Of a DNA stretch of 6,316 bases, positions 1 through 5,763 are shown one piece after another. The translations under genes and the position numbers were made by a program. How positions within the stretch are numbered: position 1 is the first letter of the stretch; each line of letters starts with the position of its first letter. The DNA is from Pseudomonadota bacterium. Its GTDB lineage: Bacteria > Pseudomonadota > Alphaproteobacteria > Rhizobiales > Devosiaceae. The stretch is from NCBI GenBank assembly GCA_023433985.1, contig JAEYTN010000237.1, positions 1 through 6,316 of the forward strand. Reading direction: 5' to 3'. The notes under the pieces are model-generated. The model saw only the letters and a list, made by a program, of their open reading frames with translations. It was not told the DNA's origin and made no database searches.

Positions 1-400
1 ACTCGGGATAGCGCGCGCCCTCGTTCTCGATCAGCTTGCGCAGAGCCCGCCCGTCGCTGTCGCAGATGCAGTTGCGGGTGAGGCGCACCGCGAACTCCAC
101 CAACTCGCCCGCGATGTCGCGGGGCCGGTCAGGGAAGGTCGCCAGCGTGGCGACCATCACGGTGCTGGAGCGCTCGGTGATCGACCGCACCACTTCGGCG
201 AACAGCTTCTCCTTGTCGCCGATCTGGTTGTAGATCGTCTGCCGGGAGACGCCCGCCTCCTCGGCGATGGCGTCGATCGAGGCGCCGGTAAAGCCGTCGC
301 GGACGAAGACCGCAGTCGCCGCCGAAATGATGGCGCAGCGCTTGTTGTAATTGCCCCGCTGCGTGGCAGGGCTGCGATCGGGCTCATGGCTGATGTCCAT
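1..400 (-). CDS. TetR/AcrR-family transcriptional repressor, N-terminal 133 residues (3' end outside window)
   Basis: This is a DNA-binding one-component regulator of the TetR family, read on the minus strand from ATG at 400-398 and open to the window edge. The N-terminal helix-turn-helix domain spans about residues 20-70: an amphipathic first helix, then SIDAIAEEAGVS, then RQTIYNQIGDKEKLF, which matches the family pattern of recognition helix followed by 'Y..F.sKe.Lf'. The start of the ligand-binding domain (LRKLIENEGARYPE, about 120-133) resembles the AefR-like TetR C-terminal type. It is the only in-frame ATG before the HTH; a TTG at 436-434 lies inside the operator and is unlikely. No Shine-Dalgarno sequence precedes the ATG. 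The gene is divergent from the Bcr/CflA exporter at 643 across a 242 bp region holding two palindromes, so it probably represses both itself and the exporter until a small molecule binds. The ligand is unknown. The family call is firm; the target is inference. Confidence 0.93.
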   Translation of the reverse strand, partial: MDISHEPDRSPATQRGNYNKRCAIISAATAVFVRDGFTGASIDAIAEEAGVSRQTIYNQIGDKEKLFAEVVRSITERSSTVMVATLATFPDRPRDIAGELVEFAVRLTRNCICDSDGRALRKLIENEGARYPE

Positions 401-408
401 GATTGTCA

Positions 409-436
409 GGATAATGGTGCTTGACGAATTGGACAA
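409..436 (-). promoter_or_regulatory. Possible promoter of the TetR-family gene
   Basis: On the minus strand, TTGTCC (436-431) could serve as a -35 element and TATCCT (414-409) as a -10 element, with a 16-bp spacer. Each matches four of six consensus bases. The -35 lies inside operator site 1, which would give autorepression. Transcription would then begin only a few bases before the ATG at 400, which fits the absence of a ribosome binding site. This is pattern matching only. Confidence 0.3.
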
Positions 437-450
437 GAGTGTCCAAAACT
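421..450 (+). promoter_or_regulatory. Possible promoter of the Bcr/CflA exporter
   Basis: TTGACG (421-426) matches five of six bases of a -35 element. AAAACT (445-450) is a weak -10 element after an 18-bp spacer. Operator site 1 (429-446) fills the spacer, so a bound repressor would block it. Transcription from here would give a leader of about 185 nt before the exporter start at 643. The -10 element is poor, so the true start may lie elsewhere in 450-600. Confidence 0.25.
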
Positions 451-477
451 GATTTGGACAATGGTGTCCAAATTCGT
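424..477. promoter_or_regulatory. Double palindromic operator between tetR-type repressor and exporter
   Basis: Two perfect inverted repeats sit side by side. Site 1 (429-446) has arms TTGGACA and TGTCCAA around AGAG. Site 2 (452-473) has 9-bp arms ATTTGGACA and TGTCCAAAT around ATGG. Their centres are 25 bp apart. The pair is itself enclosed by an outer inverted repeat, ACGAATT (424-430) and AATTCGT (471-477). A repeated dyad of this size between a TetR-family gene and a divergent transporter is the usual layout of a TetR-type operator, so binding by the product of the 1-400 gene is the simplest reading. Two dimers could bind side by side, since 25 bp is a little over two helical turns. The repeats are seen directly; the protein that binds is inferred. 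Confidence 0.8.
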
Positions 478-642
478 GGACGCATTCGTCATCAGCGGTG
501 GCAGCAAGCCGGGTAAGCCGGCCGGGATTTGGATCCGACGCGCGAGGGTGGATACGCGCGCGACACGTCCCCGCCTTCGCTGAACAGCCCTGACATGGGC
601 GAGAACAGAAACAAGCAGCGCTTCTTGGGAAAGGTCGCTGGA

Positions 643-1851
643 ATGAACACTAGTCTTTTGAAATCGGCCGTCGTGCTCGGCCTGCTGTCGGTCATCGGAC
701 CGGTAGCCATCGATATGTACCTGCCGGCGTTGCCGGAAATCGGCCGCGCCCTCGACGCCACCGACGCGCAGGTGCAGCTCAGCCTCATGGCCTTCATGGG
801 TGCCTTCGCCCTCTGCCAGCTCATCTATGGGCCGGTGAGCGATATGGTCGGCCGCAAGCCGCCACTCTACTTTGGCATCGCGCTGTTCATCCTTGGCTCG
901 GTGCTCTGCGCCGTCGCGCCGTCGATCGAGTGGCTCGTCGCCGCCCGTGTCCTGCAAGGCATCGGCGCCTGTGCGCCAATGGCGCTGCCGCGCGCCATCG
1001 TTCGCGACGAGCATACCGGTGCCGATGCGGCGCAGCTCTTCAGCCTCATCATGCTGGTCTTCTCGGTGTCGCCGATCCTGGCGCCGCTGGCAGGCAGCGT
1101 GGTGATCCAGTTCGGCGCCTGGCCGCTGCTGTTCTGGACCATGGGCGCCGTCGGCGTGCTCGGTCTCCTGCTGCTCGTCTTCGTGCTCAAGGAGACGCGG
1201 CCAAGGCACCTGCGTACCGAAAGCTCCATCGGCTCGGCGCTGCGTGGCTACGGGACGCTGCTCGTCGATGGCAGCTTCATGGGCCTCGTACTGATCGGCG
1301 GCTTCGGAATGTCCGCCTTCATGGGCTTCCTTGGCAATTCGAGCTTCATCTTCATCGAGCACTACGGGTTGACGCCGACGCTCTACAGCCTCGCCTTCTC
1401 GGTGAATGCGGTGTCGTTCTTCGCCGTCTCGCAGTCCACCGGCTACATGGTGAAGCGCTTCGGGCTTCCGCGCGTCGTCCGTGTCGCTGTCACCGGCTTC
1501 ACCGTCACCATGCTGCTGCTCGCCGGCATCTTCTGGTCTGGCATCGACAGCCTCTGGGTGCTCTCGGGCCTGATGTTCGTCGCGTTCGGCTTCCTCGGCC
1601 TCGTGCTGCCGACTACCGGCACGCTGGCCATGGAAGAGCACGGCGAGTTCGCCGGCACCGCCTCGGCACTGATGGGCACGGTCCAGATGGTCATGGGCGC
1701 CGTATCGATGGGCCTCGTGGGCATGTTCAACAACGGCACGGCTCTGCCGATGGTGACTGGTTTCGCGGTCTGCGCGGTCGCAGCCTTTATCCTGACGCAG
1801 ATCACCATCCGGATGCCCTCCGCCCCGGCGGTCAGCCAGCCGGCCGAGTGA
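643..1851 (+). CDS. MFS drug exporter, Bcr/CflA family (DHA1 type)
   Basis: A 402-residue inner-membrane proton antiporter of the bicyclomycin/chloramphenicol resistance (Bcr/CflA) type. Its length is typical and about 12 hydrophobic segments can be seen, six on each side of a polar central loop (about 183-205). Family signatures in order are DMYLPALP at 24-31 in the first helix, MFS motif A GPVSDMVGRKP at 63-73, motif B RVLQGIGA at 102-109, the Bcr-like RAIVRD at 117-122, and the antiporter motif C region SPILAPLAG at 143-151. The ATG at 643 is chosen because GGGAAAGG (627-634) lies 8 nt upstream and the protein then starts as relatives do. The frame is open further upstream (TTG at 529, ATG at 595), but those starts lack a ribosome binding site and would add an uncharacteristic polar tail. 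The gene is divergent from a TetR-family gene and probably controlled by it. The substrate cannot be read from the sequence. Confidence 0.95.
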   Translation: MNTSLLKSAVVLGLLSVIGPVAIDMYLPALPEIGRALDATDAQVQLSLMAFMGAFALCQLIYGPVSDMVGRKPPLYFGIALFILGSVLCAVAPSIEWLVAARVLQGIGACAPMALPRAIVRDEHTGADAAQLFSLIMLVFSVSPILAPLAGSVVIQFGAWPLLFWTMGAVGVLGLLLLVFVLKETRPRHLRTESSIGSALRGYGTLLVDGSFMGLVLIGGFGMSAFMGFLGNSSFIFIEHYGLTPTLYSLAFSVNAVSFFAVSQSTGYMVKRFGLPRVVRVAVTGFTVTMLLLAGIFWSGIDSLWVLSGLMFVAFGFLGLVLPTTGTLAMEEHGEFAGTASALMGTVQMVMGAVSMGLVGMFNNGTALPMVTGFAVCAVAAFILTQITIRMPSAPAVSQPAE

Positions 1852-1874
1852 GTCTCCGGCACGCAGAAAAGCAA

Positions 1875-1898
1875 AGGCCCGGGAGCGATCCCGGGCCT
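1875..1898. terminator. Bidirectional hairpin terminator between convergent genes
   Basis: AGGCCCGGGA (1875-1884) and TCCCGGGCCT (1889-1898) form a perfect 10-bp GC-rich stem around a GCGA loop, which is a GNRA tetraloop in the plus-strand RNA. It lies 24 bp after the exporter stop and 22 bp beyond the stop of the minus-strand gene at 1920. On the plus strand the following TCGTCGTTT is only moderately T-rich. On the minus strand the hairpin is followed by TTGCTTTTC, so it should work better as a terminator for the minus-strand gene. Confidence 0.75.
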
Positions 1899-1919
1899 CG
1901 TCGTTTGGCGCGACGCGCC

Positions 1920-2351
1920 TCAGTCCTTCGGCATGTCCGGGCACACGTAGGGCACCGTCGCGGGGACGTACTTCTCTTCCTGCGCGCTATCGCCGAGCTT
2001 GAGGCTCAGCACCAGCTCCGCATCCGTCAGCGAGACGATGTCGGCGTTGATGTCCATGCCGTCCTCGTTCCACTTGAGCGCGTTGTCCGCGACGAGCTCC
2101 CAGGCCGAGAGGCGGTGCGTCTCCCAGCAGCTGTCCTGAACCAGCGTACCGTCCGAGAGGAAAATCTTCATCACGCCCGGCAGGCCGTTGTCTTCTGCCC
2201 GGGTCCAGACCCGATCGGTCAGGCCCTGCTTGTGCGCCTTGGCTTCGGCCGCCGATTCAGTCGGGCTGTCCTCGGCGAAGGCAGGTAGGGCAGGGGCGGA
2301 GCCGACGCCCCACATGGCGAGCAGCGCGAACAGGGCGGCTTTGCTGGTCAT
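1920..2351 (-). CDS. Small exported protein of unknown function
   Basis: This gene encodes 143 residues. The start is a hydrophobic signal peptide (about 1-26, ending PALPAFA before EDSP) with only one lysine at its N-terminus, so a mature periplasmic protein of roughly 117 residues is expected. After a polar, alanine- and glutamate-rich linker (27-45), the rest looks like a small beta-rich domain: MKIFLSDGTLVQDSCWE (61-77), ALKWNEDG (91-98), then AELVLSLKLG (111-120) and a tail ending VPYVCPDMPKD. Two cysteines, C75 and C137, could form a disulfide in the periplasm. The shape recalls small lipocalin-like or META-type periplasmic domains, but I do not recognise a named family. The start is supported by GGAGA (2364-2360) 8 nt upstream of ATG. 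It faces the exporter across a shared terminator and lies 121 bp beyond the oxidoreductase gene on the same strand, with a hairpin between, so it is probably transcribed alone. Confidence 0.8.
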   Translation of the reverse strand: MTSKAALFALLAMWGVGSAPALPAFAEDSPTESAAEAKAHKQGLTDRVWTRAEDNGLPGVMKIFLSDGTLVQDSCWETHRLSAWELVADNALKWNEDGMDINADIVSLTDAELVLSLKLGDSAQEEKYVPATVPYVCPDMPKD

Positions 2352-2437
2352 TGGCGGGGTCTCCGATGGCTGGGGCTGAGTTGGGGAGCAAATCGCTCGA
2401 CCACAAGTGTCGACCTGTCATCGCGGCGAAATTCAGT

Positions 2438-2465
2438 ACGGCCGCCACCGAATGGCAGCGGCCGT
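2438..2465 (-). terminator. Hairpin after the oxidoreductase gene
   Basis: ACGGCCGC (2438-2445) and GCGGCCGT (2458-2465) form a perfect 8-bp stem with a 12-nt loop, starting 7 bp past the oxidoreductase stop codon on the minus strand. The bases after it on that strand (ACTGAATTTC) contain only a short T run, so it is a weak intrinsic terminator or an mRNA 3'-end stabiliser. Confidence 0.45.
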
Positions 2466-2472
2466 GAAATCG

Positions 2473-3597
2473 TCAGGCGGGCTGGCGGATGCCGAGCACG
2501 CGATCCTTGCCGCGGATGCGCTCCCGCGCCTGCTTGGGCCACAGGCCATATTCCGCGCCGTCGAGCACATGGTTCGCGTGGATAGCCCAGTTCGGATCCT
2601 CGAGCGCGCCCCGGGCGAACGCCACGAGGTCGGCCTCACCGTTCTGCAGGATCGCCTCGGCGTCCTCGGGCGTGTCGATCAGGCCCACGGCCACCGTCGG
2701 GATGCCGGCGGCCCGCACGGCCTTGCTGAGCGGCACCTGGTAGAGCGGCGCCGGCTTCAGGCCATAGCCCTCGAAGCCACCCGAAGAGCAGTGGATCGCA
2801 TCGACGCCGCGCGTCTTCAGCTCCGCGGCGAGCACGAGCGAATCCTCGATCGTCCAGCCGCCTTCCGTGCCGTCGGTCGCCGAGATGCGGACCAGCAGCG
2901 GCTTGTGCGCCGGCCATGCGGCCCGCACTGCCTCGGTGACCTCGAGCGCGAAGCGCATGCGGTTCTCGCGGCTGCCGCCATACCGGTCGGTACGCTGGTT
3001 CGCCAAAGGCGACAGGAACTGGTTGATCAGGTAGCCGTGGGCCGCGTGGATCTCGACCACATCGAAACCAGCATCGTCGGAACGCCGGGCGGCGTCGGCA
3101 AAGTCCTGGACGGTATTGCGGATGCCCGCCTCGTCCAGCGCGACGGGCGTGGTGAAGCCAGGCTTGTCGGCGTGGATCACGGCGCTCGGCGCTACCGGGG
3201 TCCAGGCCTCGAAGGCGGAGTCGGCCTTCTCCTCCTCCGTCTCGTCGAAGCCGTTGCGCCAGCCGAGCGGCGTCGAGGCCTTGCGACCCGCGTGCGCCAA
3301 CTGGATACCGGCCGCCGAGCCTTCCTGATGCAGGAAATCGACGATGCGCCTGAGCGGCCCGACCTGCCCATCTTCCCACAGGCCGAGGTCGCCGTAGGAA
3401 ATGCGCGCCTCGGGGTTCACGCCGGTCGCCTCGACAATGACAAGGCCGAAACCGCCGAGGGCGAAGCGGCCGAGATGCACGAGGTGCCAGTCGTTGGCGT
3501 AGCCGTGCCTGGCCGAGTACTGGCACATCGGCGCGACCACGGTGCGGTTGCGCAGGGTGAGTTCACGCAAGGTGAGCGGGGAGAAAAGCTGGGACAT
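2473..3597 (-). CDS. NAD(P)H:flavin oxidoreductase, old yellow enzyme family (YqjM/XenA class)
   Basis: A 374-residue cytoplasmic FMN enzyme with a TIM-barrel fold. Members use NAD(P)H to reduce activated C=C bonds of enones and related electrophiles, and some reduce nitro compounds. Class-defining residues are visible: C25 and Y27 in APMCQYSA (22-29), which tune the flavin in the YqjM/XenA ('thermophilic-like') class; Q99 with HAGRKAS (102-108); the substrate-binding H184 and H187 plus Y189 in HAAHGYLINQF; RTDRYGGSRENR (202-213); R237; and the phosphate-binding end FARGALEDPNW (327-337) with R329. Length is normal. ATG at 3597 is chosen because the protein begins at the conserved SQLFSPLTLRELTLRNR, and TAGG (3610-3607) lies 9 nt upstream; the frame runs 45 codons further up but without homologous content. 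A perfect dyad at 3647-3664, 50 bp before the start, may be its operator. The physiological substrate is unknown; electrophile detoxification is inferred from the family and neighbours. Confidence 0.95.
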   Translation of the reverse strand: MSQLFSPLTLRELTLRNRTVVAPMCQYSARHGYANDWHLVHLGRFALGGFGLVIVEATGVNPEARISYGDLGLWEDGQVGPLRRIVDFLHQEGSAAGIQLAHAGRKASTPLGWRNGFDETEEEKADSAFEAWTPVAPSAVIHADKPGFTTPVALDEAGIRNTVQDFADAARRSDDAGFDVVEIHAAHGYLINQFLSPLANQRTDRYGGSRENRMRFALEVTEAVRAAWPAHKPLLVRISATDGTEGGWTIEDSLVLAAELKTRGVDAIHCSSGGFEGYGLKPAPLYQVPLSKAVRAAGIPTVAVGLIDTPEDAEAILQNGEADLVAFARGALEDPNWAIHANHVLDGAEYGLWPKQARERIRGKDRVLGIRQPA

Positions 3598-3646
3598 AGA
3601 GGTCTGCCTAGGAAATCGACGGCGCGACTGTGCACACCTCAGCATC

Positions 3647-3664
3647 CATCGGCAAGTGCCGATG
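3647..3664. promoter_or_regulatory. Perfect dyad upstream of the oxidoreductase, candidate operator
   Basis: CATCGGCA (3647-3654) and TGCCGATG (3657-3664) are exact reverse complements separated by AG. The dyad lies 50-67 bp upstream of the oxidoreductase ATG, where a repressor or activator site would be expected. It differs from the TTGGACA operator at 424-477, so a different regulator would be involved. No matching regulator gene lies in the window, and no clear -35/-10 pair was found around it. It could also form a hairpin in RNA, though a 2-nt loop would force some base pairs open. Confidence 0.5.
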
Positions 3665-3707
3665 TAACGGGTCTGGCATGCGCTCACTCCTGGGGCGCTC
3701 GCCGTCA

Positions 3708-3731
3708 TGCCCGCGCGAACTTGCGCGGGCA
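3708..3731. repeat. REP-like extragenic palindrome or terminator
   Basis: TGCCCGCGC (3708-3716) and GCGCGGGCA (3723-3731) form a perfect 9-bp GC stem with the loop GAACTT, directly preceded by GTCA. It lies 17 bp past the stop codon of the minus-strand lipoprotein gene. On that strand no T run follows (ATGACGGCG), so it is a poor intrinsic terminator. The form 'GTCATGCCCGCG...CGCGGGCA' resembles the short dispersed intergenic palindromes common in alphaproteobacterial genomes. Only one copy is in the window, so the repeat status is inferred. Confidence 0.5.
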
Positions 3732-3747
3732 CTGCATTTCTGCACCG

Positions 3748-4110
3748 TCAGTTGGTGACGGTGTAGACCGTGAGGCCGCCGGGAGCCACGTTCATGCGTT
3801 GTCTCGCCTCGCCGACGCCGAACGTGCCCGCATCCACGTCCCAGCAACCGGCCGAGACGGTGAACTGGTAGCGTCCGCCGGACGGAATCGCCATTCCCTC
3901 GGGCAGGCGGTTAAGGCCGTAGGTCGAGGCGTTGCAGTTGGAGATCAGCACGGCGTGGAGCTGGTCGCTGGTCGCGTTTACCACCTCGATCGTCCCCGTG
4001 GCGGTTCCCGGCTCCACCAGATCGCCGCCGGTAATCCACGCGTCACCCGAGCAGGCGGCAAGCGGCACGACGAAAAGCATCGCGGCAAGGCCGCGTTGGA
4101 TAAACTGCAT
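3748..4110 (-). CDS. Small lipoprotein of unknown function
   Basis: This 120-residue product begins with a lipoprotein signal sequence: basic Q5-R6, a hydrophobic core (LAAMLFVVPLAAC), and a lipobox LAAC ending at C20. Residues after the cysteine are SGD, so an aspartate is at +3 rather than +2, which does not give a firm inner-membrane retention signal. The mature domain starts at about residue 36 with GTATGTIEVVNATSDQL and looks like a compact beta-sandwich: an N-terminal strand, ISNCNASTYG (57-65), IPSGGRYQFTV (75-85), AGCWDVDAG (87-95), and a closing strand GGLTVYTVTN. Cysteines C59 and C89 may pair. This arrangement (GTI.V.N, IPSGG, F.V..GCWD) recurs in uncharacterised exported proteins, but I do not recognise a named function. 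ATG at 4110 follows GGGGGA (4124-4119) by 8 nt, and no ATG lies in frame further upstream. It is 133 bp after the DHA2 exporter gene on the same strand, with a hairpin between. Confidence 0.85.
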   Translation of the reverse strand: MQFIQRGLAAMLFVVPLAACSGDAWITGGDLVEPGTATGTIEVVNATSDQLHAVLISNCNASTYGLNRLPEGMAIPSGGRYQFTVSAGCWDVDAGTFGVGEARQRMNVAPGGLTVYTVTN

Positions 4111-4165
4111 AGTGAATTTCCCCCATGCGCCACATTTCTGGTGGCGACTTCCCCAATGACAGCAA

Positions 4166-4194
4166 GTGCTAACAGAGACTGTGTGGCGTCTCAA
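4166..4194 (-). promoter_or_regulatory. Possible promoter of the small lipoprotein gene
   Basis: On the minus strand, TTGAGA (4194-4189) is a fair -35 element, followed after 17 bp by TAGCAC (4171-4166), a weak -10 element. It would give a leader of about 50 nt before the ATG at 4110. The leader includes a small hairpin (arms CGCCAC 4128-4133 and GTGGCG 4141-4146) that ends 3 nt before the ribosome binding site. This is a consensus match only. Confidence 0.25.
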
Positions 4195-4200
4195 CAAAAG

Positions 4201-4238
4201 ACGCTCGGGGCAGGTAAATACTTGGGGTGCCTCGGCGT
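4201..4238 (-). terminator. Likely terminator of the DHA2 exporter gene
   Basis: Reading the minus strand, ACGC then CGAGGCA (4238-4228) can pair with TGCCCCG and GCGT (about 4212-4201), with one A-C mismatch, one bulged A and a loop of about 15 nt. The stem is followed by CTTTTGTTGA (4200-4191), a short T-rich tract. It begins 5 bp beyond the stop codon. The imperfect stem makes it less certain than the hairpin at 1875-1898. Confidence 0.45.
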
Positions 4239-4243
4239 TTTTG

Positions 4244-5659
4244 TCAGGCAGCCTGCGTGCGGCGGTGGCCCGAGACTTCGGCCCCGGCATCGCGCGGCAG
4301 GATCAGCAGCTGGAGCGAAGCGACGACGCAGAGCGCGCCGACGACGATGAACGCGACGCGGAAGTCTTCGAGCGTCAGGGCGGGAGCCGAGCGCACGACC
4401 TGCGACAGGTTGAGGATCGCGGCCGCCAGCGCCACGCCGAACACCATCGATACCTGCTGGAACATGCTCGACAGGGTCGAGGCCGAGCTGCGCTTGTCGC
4501 CATCGACATCGGCGAAGGCGAGGGTGGCGAGCGCGGTGAACTGCATCGAGCGGGTCAGGCCGGCGACGAACAGGATCATCAGGGTCAGCGGGTAGAAGCT
4601 CGTCGGCGTGAGGTAGCCGCAGGCGGCGATGGCCAGTCCGGCCAGCGTGCCGTTCACCGTGAGAATGGTGCGGAAGCCGAGCCGGCGCAGGATCGGAGTC
4701 GTCGCCGACTTCATCAGCAGGTTGCCGAGGAAATACACCAGCACGAGCCCGCCGGCCTCGAGCGCATCGAGGCCGAAGCCGACCTGGAACATCAGCGGCA
4801 GCAGGAAGGGCGTCGCGTTGATCGTCAGCCGCAGCACCGCACCGGCCATCGCCTCCGAGGCCGCGAAGGTCGGGATGCGGAGCGTCGAGAGGTCGAGCAG
4901 CGGATGGCTCGTCCGCCTCAGCCACAGCACGGCGCCCACGCCGACGACGAGGCCGAGCCCAGCCAGCGCCGCCGCTACCGGCATCGGCAGCGTGCCCTGC
5001 GCGAGGGCGTCGAAACCGTAGAGCAGCGCCGCGAGACTAATCGCCGTCAGGACGAAGCCGACGAAGTCGAACGGATGGGCCTTGAACTCGGTATCCTGCT
5101 TCACGATCCGCAGCACCAGCAGCATGCCGGCGATGCCGAGCGGCACGTTGATCAGGAAGTTCCAGTGCCACCCCACATAGGTGGTAAGGAAGCCGCCCAG
5201 CGCCGGACCCACCACCGGCGCAAACAAGGCCGGCCACACCGTCAGCCCGATCGCCTGGACGATCTCCGACTTGGCGACTGTCCGGAGCACGATGATTCGG
5301 CCGATCGGGAACATCAGTGCGCCGCCCGCGCCCTGCACGATGCGGGCCAGCACGAACTGCGTCAGGTCGGCCGCGAGCCCGCAGGCGAGCGAGGCGAGGG
5401 TGAAGACGAGCATCGCGGCAAGAAACACCCGGCGCGCCCCGAGCCGGTCCGAGAGCCAGCCCGCCACCGGGATGAACACCGCCGCCGTCAGCATGTAGGC
5501 GGTGACGCCGATGCTCATTTCGAGCATGCCGACCCCGAAATCCTCCGCCATTTGCGGCAAGGCCGTGACGATGATCACGCCATCGAGGATCTGCATGAAG
5601 AACGAGGCGGCGACGACGAGGGCGACGTTGCGCGAATGTGCGGAGAAGGTCTGGGACAT
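4244..5659 (-). CDS. MFS exporter, DHA2 (EmrB/QacA-type) family, MdtD-like
   Basis: A 471-residue inner-membrane proton-coupled exporter with about 14 hydrophobic segments, the DHA2 topology. Its motifs in order are FFMQILDGVIIVTALPQMA at 20-38 (first-helix signature with D26), motif A GWLSDRLGARR at 67-77, motif B RIVQGAGGALMFPIGR at 106-121, and antiporter motif C GPALGGF at 151-157 followed by WHWNFLINVPLG at 164-175. Length and the string FFMQ-LD, GWL-D, QG-GGA, WHW-FLIN closely recall E. coli MdtD from memory. The ATG at 5659 is chosen because the protein then begins ten residues before the first helix. No convincing ribosome binding site precedes it; the frame stays open for 190 codons upstream, but only as antisense of the VOC gene. 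It is divergent from the VOC gene across 165 bp. No regulator gene is adjacent. The substrate is not predictable. Confidence 0.95.
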   Translation of the reverse strand: MSQTFSAHSRNVALVVAASFFMQILDGVIIVTALPQMAEDFGVGMLEMSIGVTAYMLTAAVFIPVAGWLSDRLGARRVFLAAMLVFTLASLACGLAADLTQFVLARIVQGAGGALMFPIGRIIVLRTVAKSEIVQAIGLTVWPALFAPVVGPALGGFLTTYVGWHWNFLINVPLGIAGMLLVLRIVKQDTEFKAHPFDFVGFVLTAISLAALLYGFDALAQGTLPMPVAAALAGLGLVVGVGAVLWLRRTSHPLLDLSTLRIPTFAASEAMAGAVLRLTINATPFLLPLMFQVGFGLDALEAGGLVLVYFLGNLLMKSATTPILRRLGFRTILTVNGTLAGLAIAACGYLTPTSFYPLTLMILFVAGLTRSMQFTALATLAFADVDGDKRSSASTLSSMFQQVSMVFGVALAAAILNLSQVVRSAPALTLEDFRVAFIVVGALCVVASLQLLILPRDAGAEVSGHRRTQAA

Positions 5660-5763
5660 CGGCGACTGGCAGAAGTTCGTGGCCCATGGATACACCGGCG
5701 GAATGGTTTTGCGCGAACAATCGTCGCTGCCGCCCATCCGCCCATCGTAGGGCCCGGGCGCTC

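Noticed and set aside
461..583. 40-codon plus-strand reading frame starting inside operator site 2, as a leader peptide
   Set aside because: The ATG falls in the palindrome, has no ribosome binding site, and the product (MVSKFVDAFVISGG then Arg-rich) has no leader-peptide features such as runs of a regulating residue.
406..1944. 512-codon open frame antisense to the Bcr/CflA exporter
   Set aside because: Its product is rich in Arg, His, Glu, Asp and Ala without domain structure, as expected for the mirror frame of a GC-rich membrane protein gene. The exporter on the plus strand has full family motifs.
930..2288. 452-codon plus-strand open frame overlapping the exporter in another frame and running into the next gene
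   Set aside because: The product is Arg/Ala/His-rich and low in complexity with no motif, and it crosses the terminator at 1875-1898.
4043..4135. 30-codon minus-strand frame overlapping the lipoprotein start
   Set aside because: The nearest Shine-Dalgarno-like GGGGAAG is 12 nt away, the product lacks any pattern, and the lipoprotein frame has a better-placed site and a lipobox.
2407..4350. 647-codon plus-strand open frame covering the oxidoreductase and lipoprotein genes
   Set aside because: It is the antisense shadow of two well-supported minus-strand genes, with no recognisable domain and shadow-like composition.
5750..5759. GGGCCCGGGC self-complementary run in the divergent region
   Set aside because: Short GC palindromes arise often by chance at this base composition and it has no fitting position relative to a promoter.
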